Source: Vreelandella profundi
GTDB lineage: Bacteria; Pseudomonadota; Gammaproteobacteria; Pseudomonadales; Halomonadaceae
Length of the DNA stretch: 64,000 nt
Direction of reading: 5' to 3'
NCBI RefSeq assembly: GCF_019722725.1
Contig: NZ_CP077941.1
Location: 2,542,001-2,606,000 of the forward strand
Below, piece after piece: positions 63,185 to 64,000 of the stretch. The translations under genes and the position numbers were made by a program. Under the pieces are notes generated by a model, which did not search any database, was not told where the DNA came from, and worked only from the letters and a program-made list of their open reading frames with translations. Within the stretch, counting starts at the first letter, position 1; every line of letters starts with the position of its first letter.

Positions 63185-64000
63185 ATGCATGATGTGAACC
63201 AGACGAGTCTAACCTCCCGTTTACTAATTCCCGCCGTTGGTGGATTAGTGTTGGCGAGCATGATTAGCACAGCGCAGGCCGACATTGTTCAAGAAAGGCT
63301 TGAAACCGACCATATCAACCTTTCACTTGAACGTGTCGCCGATGGTTTTGAGCACCCATGGGCGGTGGCTTTTTTACCCGATGGCCGTTACCTGGTGAGT
63401 GAACGACGCGGGCAATTAAAGCTAGTCGACCCTGACAGTGGCGATATCAGAACGCTGGAAGGCATGCCCGAAGTGAGTAACCAAGGCCAGGGTGGTTTAT
63501 TGGACGTGGTGCTACATCCCGGTTTTGCACAGAATAGTGGCGATGACAGCCACGACTGGATTTACTTTACCTGGAGCAAGGCCGATGGCAGCAACAGCCG
63601 AGCGGCACTTTCTCGCGTCAAATGGCAGGGCAATAAACTGGGTGAGGTTGAGCACTTATTTACACAAGATCGCGCCTCAGGGCCTGGGCGTCACTACGGC
63701 TCACGTCTCGCATGGCTGCCTGACGGCACGCTATTAATGAGCATCGGCGACCGCGGCAGTGATCCGTCTCGCGCTCAGGCAGGCGATGACCATGCAGGCT
63801 CCACCCTGCGCCTTACCGAAACAGGCGGCGTCCCTGATGACAATCCCTTTGTGGGTGATGATGCGACCCTAGATGAGATTTACTCTATGGGTAATCGTAA
63901 TATTCAGGGCATGACGGTAATGCGTAACGGCGAGGCCTGGGTCTCAGAGCATGGCCCGAGCACTGGCGACGAGCTTAACCATATAAAAGCAGGCCTTAAC
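63185..64000 (+). CDS. PQQ-dependent sugar (aldose/sorbosone) dehydrogenase, partial
   Basis: 272 codons without a stop, cut by the right edge. It starts at the ATG at 63185 with AGAGG upstream. A signal peptide (about 1-33, ending STAQA) leads into FEHPWAVAFLPDGRYLVSERRGQL, the first blade of the soluble PQQ glucose-dehydrogenase-like propeller. NQGQGGLLDVVLHPGF, GRHYGSRLAWLPDGTLLMSIGDRG and EIYSMGNRNIQGM follow; the last contains part of the PQQ/Ca2+ site of the YliI (Asd) type. It would oxidise aldoses in the periplasm. Confidence 0.92.
   Translation, partial: MHDVNQTSLTSRLLIPAVGGLVLASMISTAQADIVQERLETDHINLSLERVADGFEHPWAVAFLPDGRYLVSERRGQLKLVDPDSGDIRTLEGMPEVSNQGQGGLLDVVLHPGFAQNSGDDSHDWIYFTWSKADGSNSRAALSRVKWQGNKLGEVEHLFTQDRASGPGRHYGSRLAWLPDGTLLMSIGDRGSDPSRAQAGDDHAGSTLRLTETGGVPDDNPFVGDDATLDEIYSMGNRNIQGMTVMRNGEAWVSEHGPSTGDELNHIKAGLN

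Overview
The window looks like a chromosome segment of a moderately halophilic gammaproteobacterium, most likely Halomonadaceae (Halomonas/Vreelandella type). This is inference from gene content: a giant cyclic beta-1,2-glucan synthase, several Na+-coupled SLC13 carriers, a TTT transporter operon and duplicated siderophore uptake loci, in moderately GC-rich DNA with short overlapping operons. No 16S gene or species marker is present. All functions are from reading translated sequence; no database search was possible.

Layout. 1-2082: the end of a Mrp/complex-I-like membrane module, cut by the left edge. 2155-16949: mostly housekeeping genes: carboxylesterase, SLC13 carrier with RCK domains, cold-shock protein, GMC oxidoreductase, exported MsrA, a Sad-type aldehyde dehydrogenase, pgpA with a DUF533 gene, the sbcDC nuclease and a second SLC13 carrier. 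17224-27430: CDP-alcohol phosphotransferase, Crp/Fnr regulator and a 2878-residue cyclic glucan synthase. 28034-34003: IclR regulator facing a cupin-tctCBA-SDR-SDR catabolic operon, with duplicated operator-like sites over the start of the operon. 34256-35834: XRE-cupin regulator with azlCD.

35901-61015 is an iron-uptake region broken by mobile DNA. A first siderophore system (binding protein, two permeases, convergent TonB receptor, divergent ATPase) ends at 42106. Then comes a scarred segment: RhuM-like and IS3 remnants, a LysR-YfcC-aspartase islet, a dead IS21 istA, and a tRNA with anticodon CAT. After a YceI-like gene lies a complete 1202-bp IS3-family element with a 4-bp target duplication. 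It sits exactly in the last codons of an ABC exporter-fold gene. That gene heads, on the minus strand, a second siderophore ABC operon (fepBDGC-like), which is divergent from two tandem TonB receptor paralogues. Fur-box-like sites lie in front of the first receptor, the first ATPase, the second binding protein and the second receptor. No siderophore biosynthesis genes are visible, so both systems may take up foreign siderophores, or the biosynthesis genes lie elsewhere.

61208-64000: LysR regulator, AEC-family carrier and a PQQ-dependent sugar dehydrogenase cut by the right edge. No CRISPR array, rRNA or replication origin was seen. The most distinctive observations are the IS insertion that supplies a new stop codon, the remnant-flanked aspartate islet, the repeated IclR operator, and the 15-bp tandem repeat in the fepB-fepD gap.
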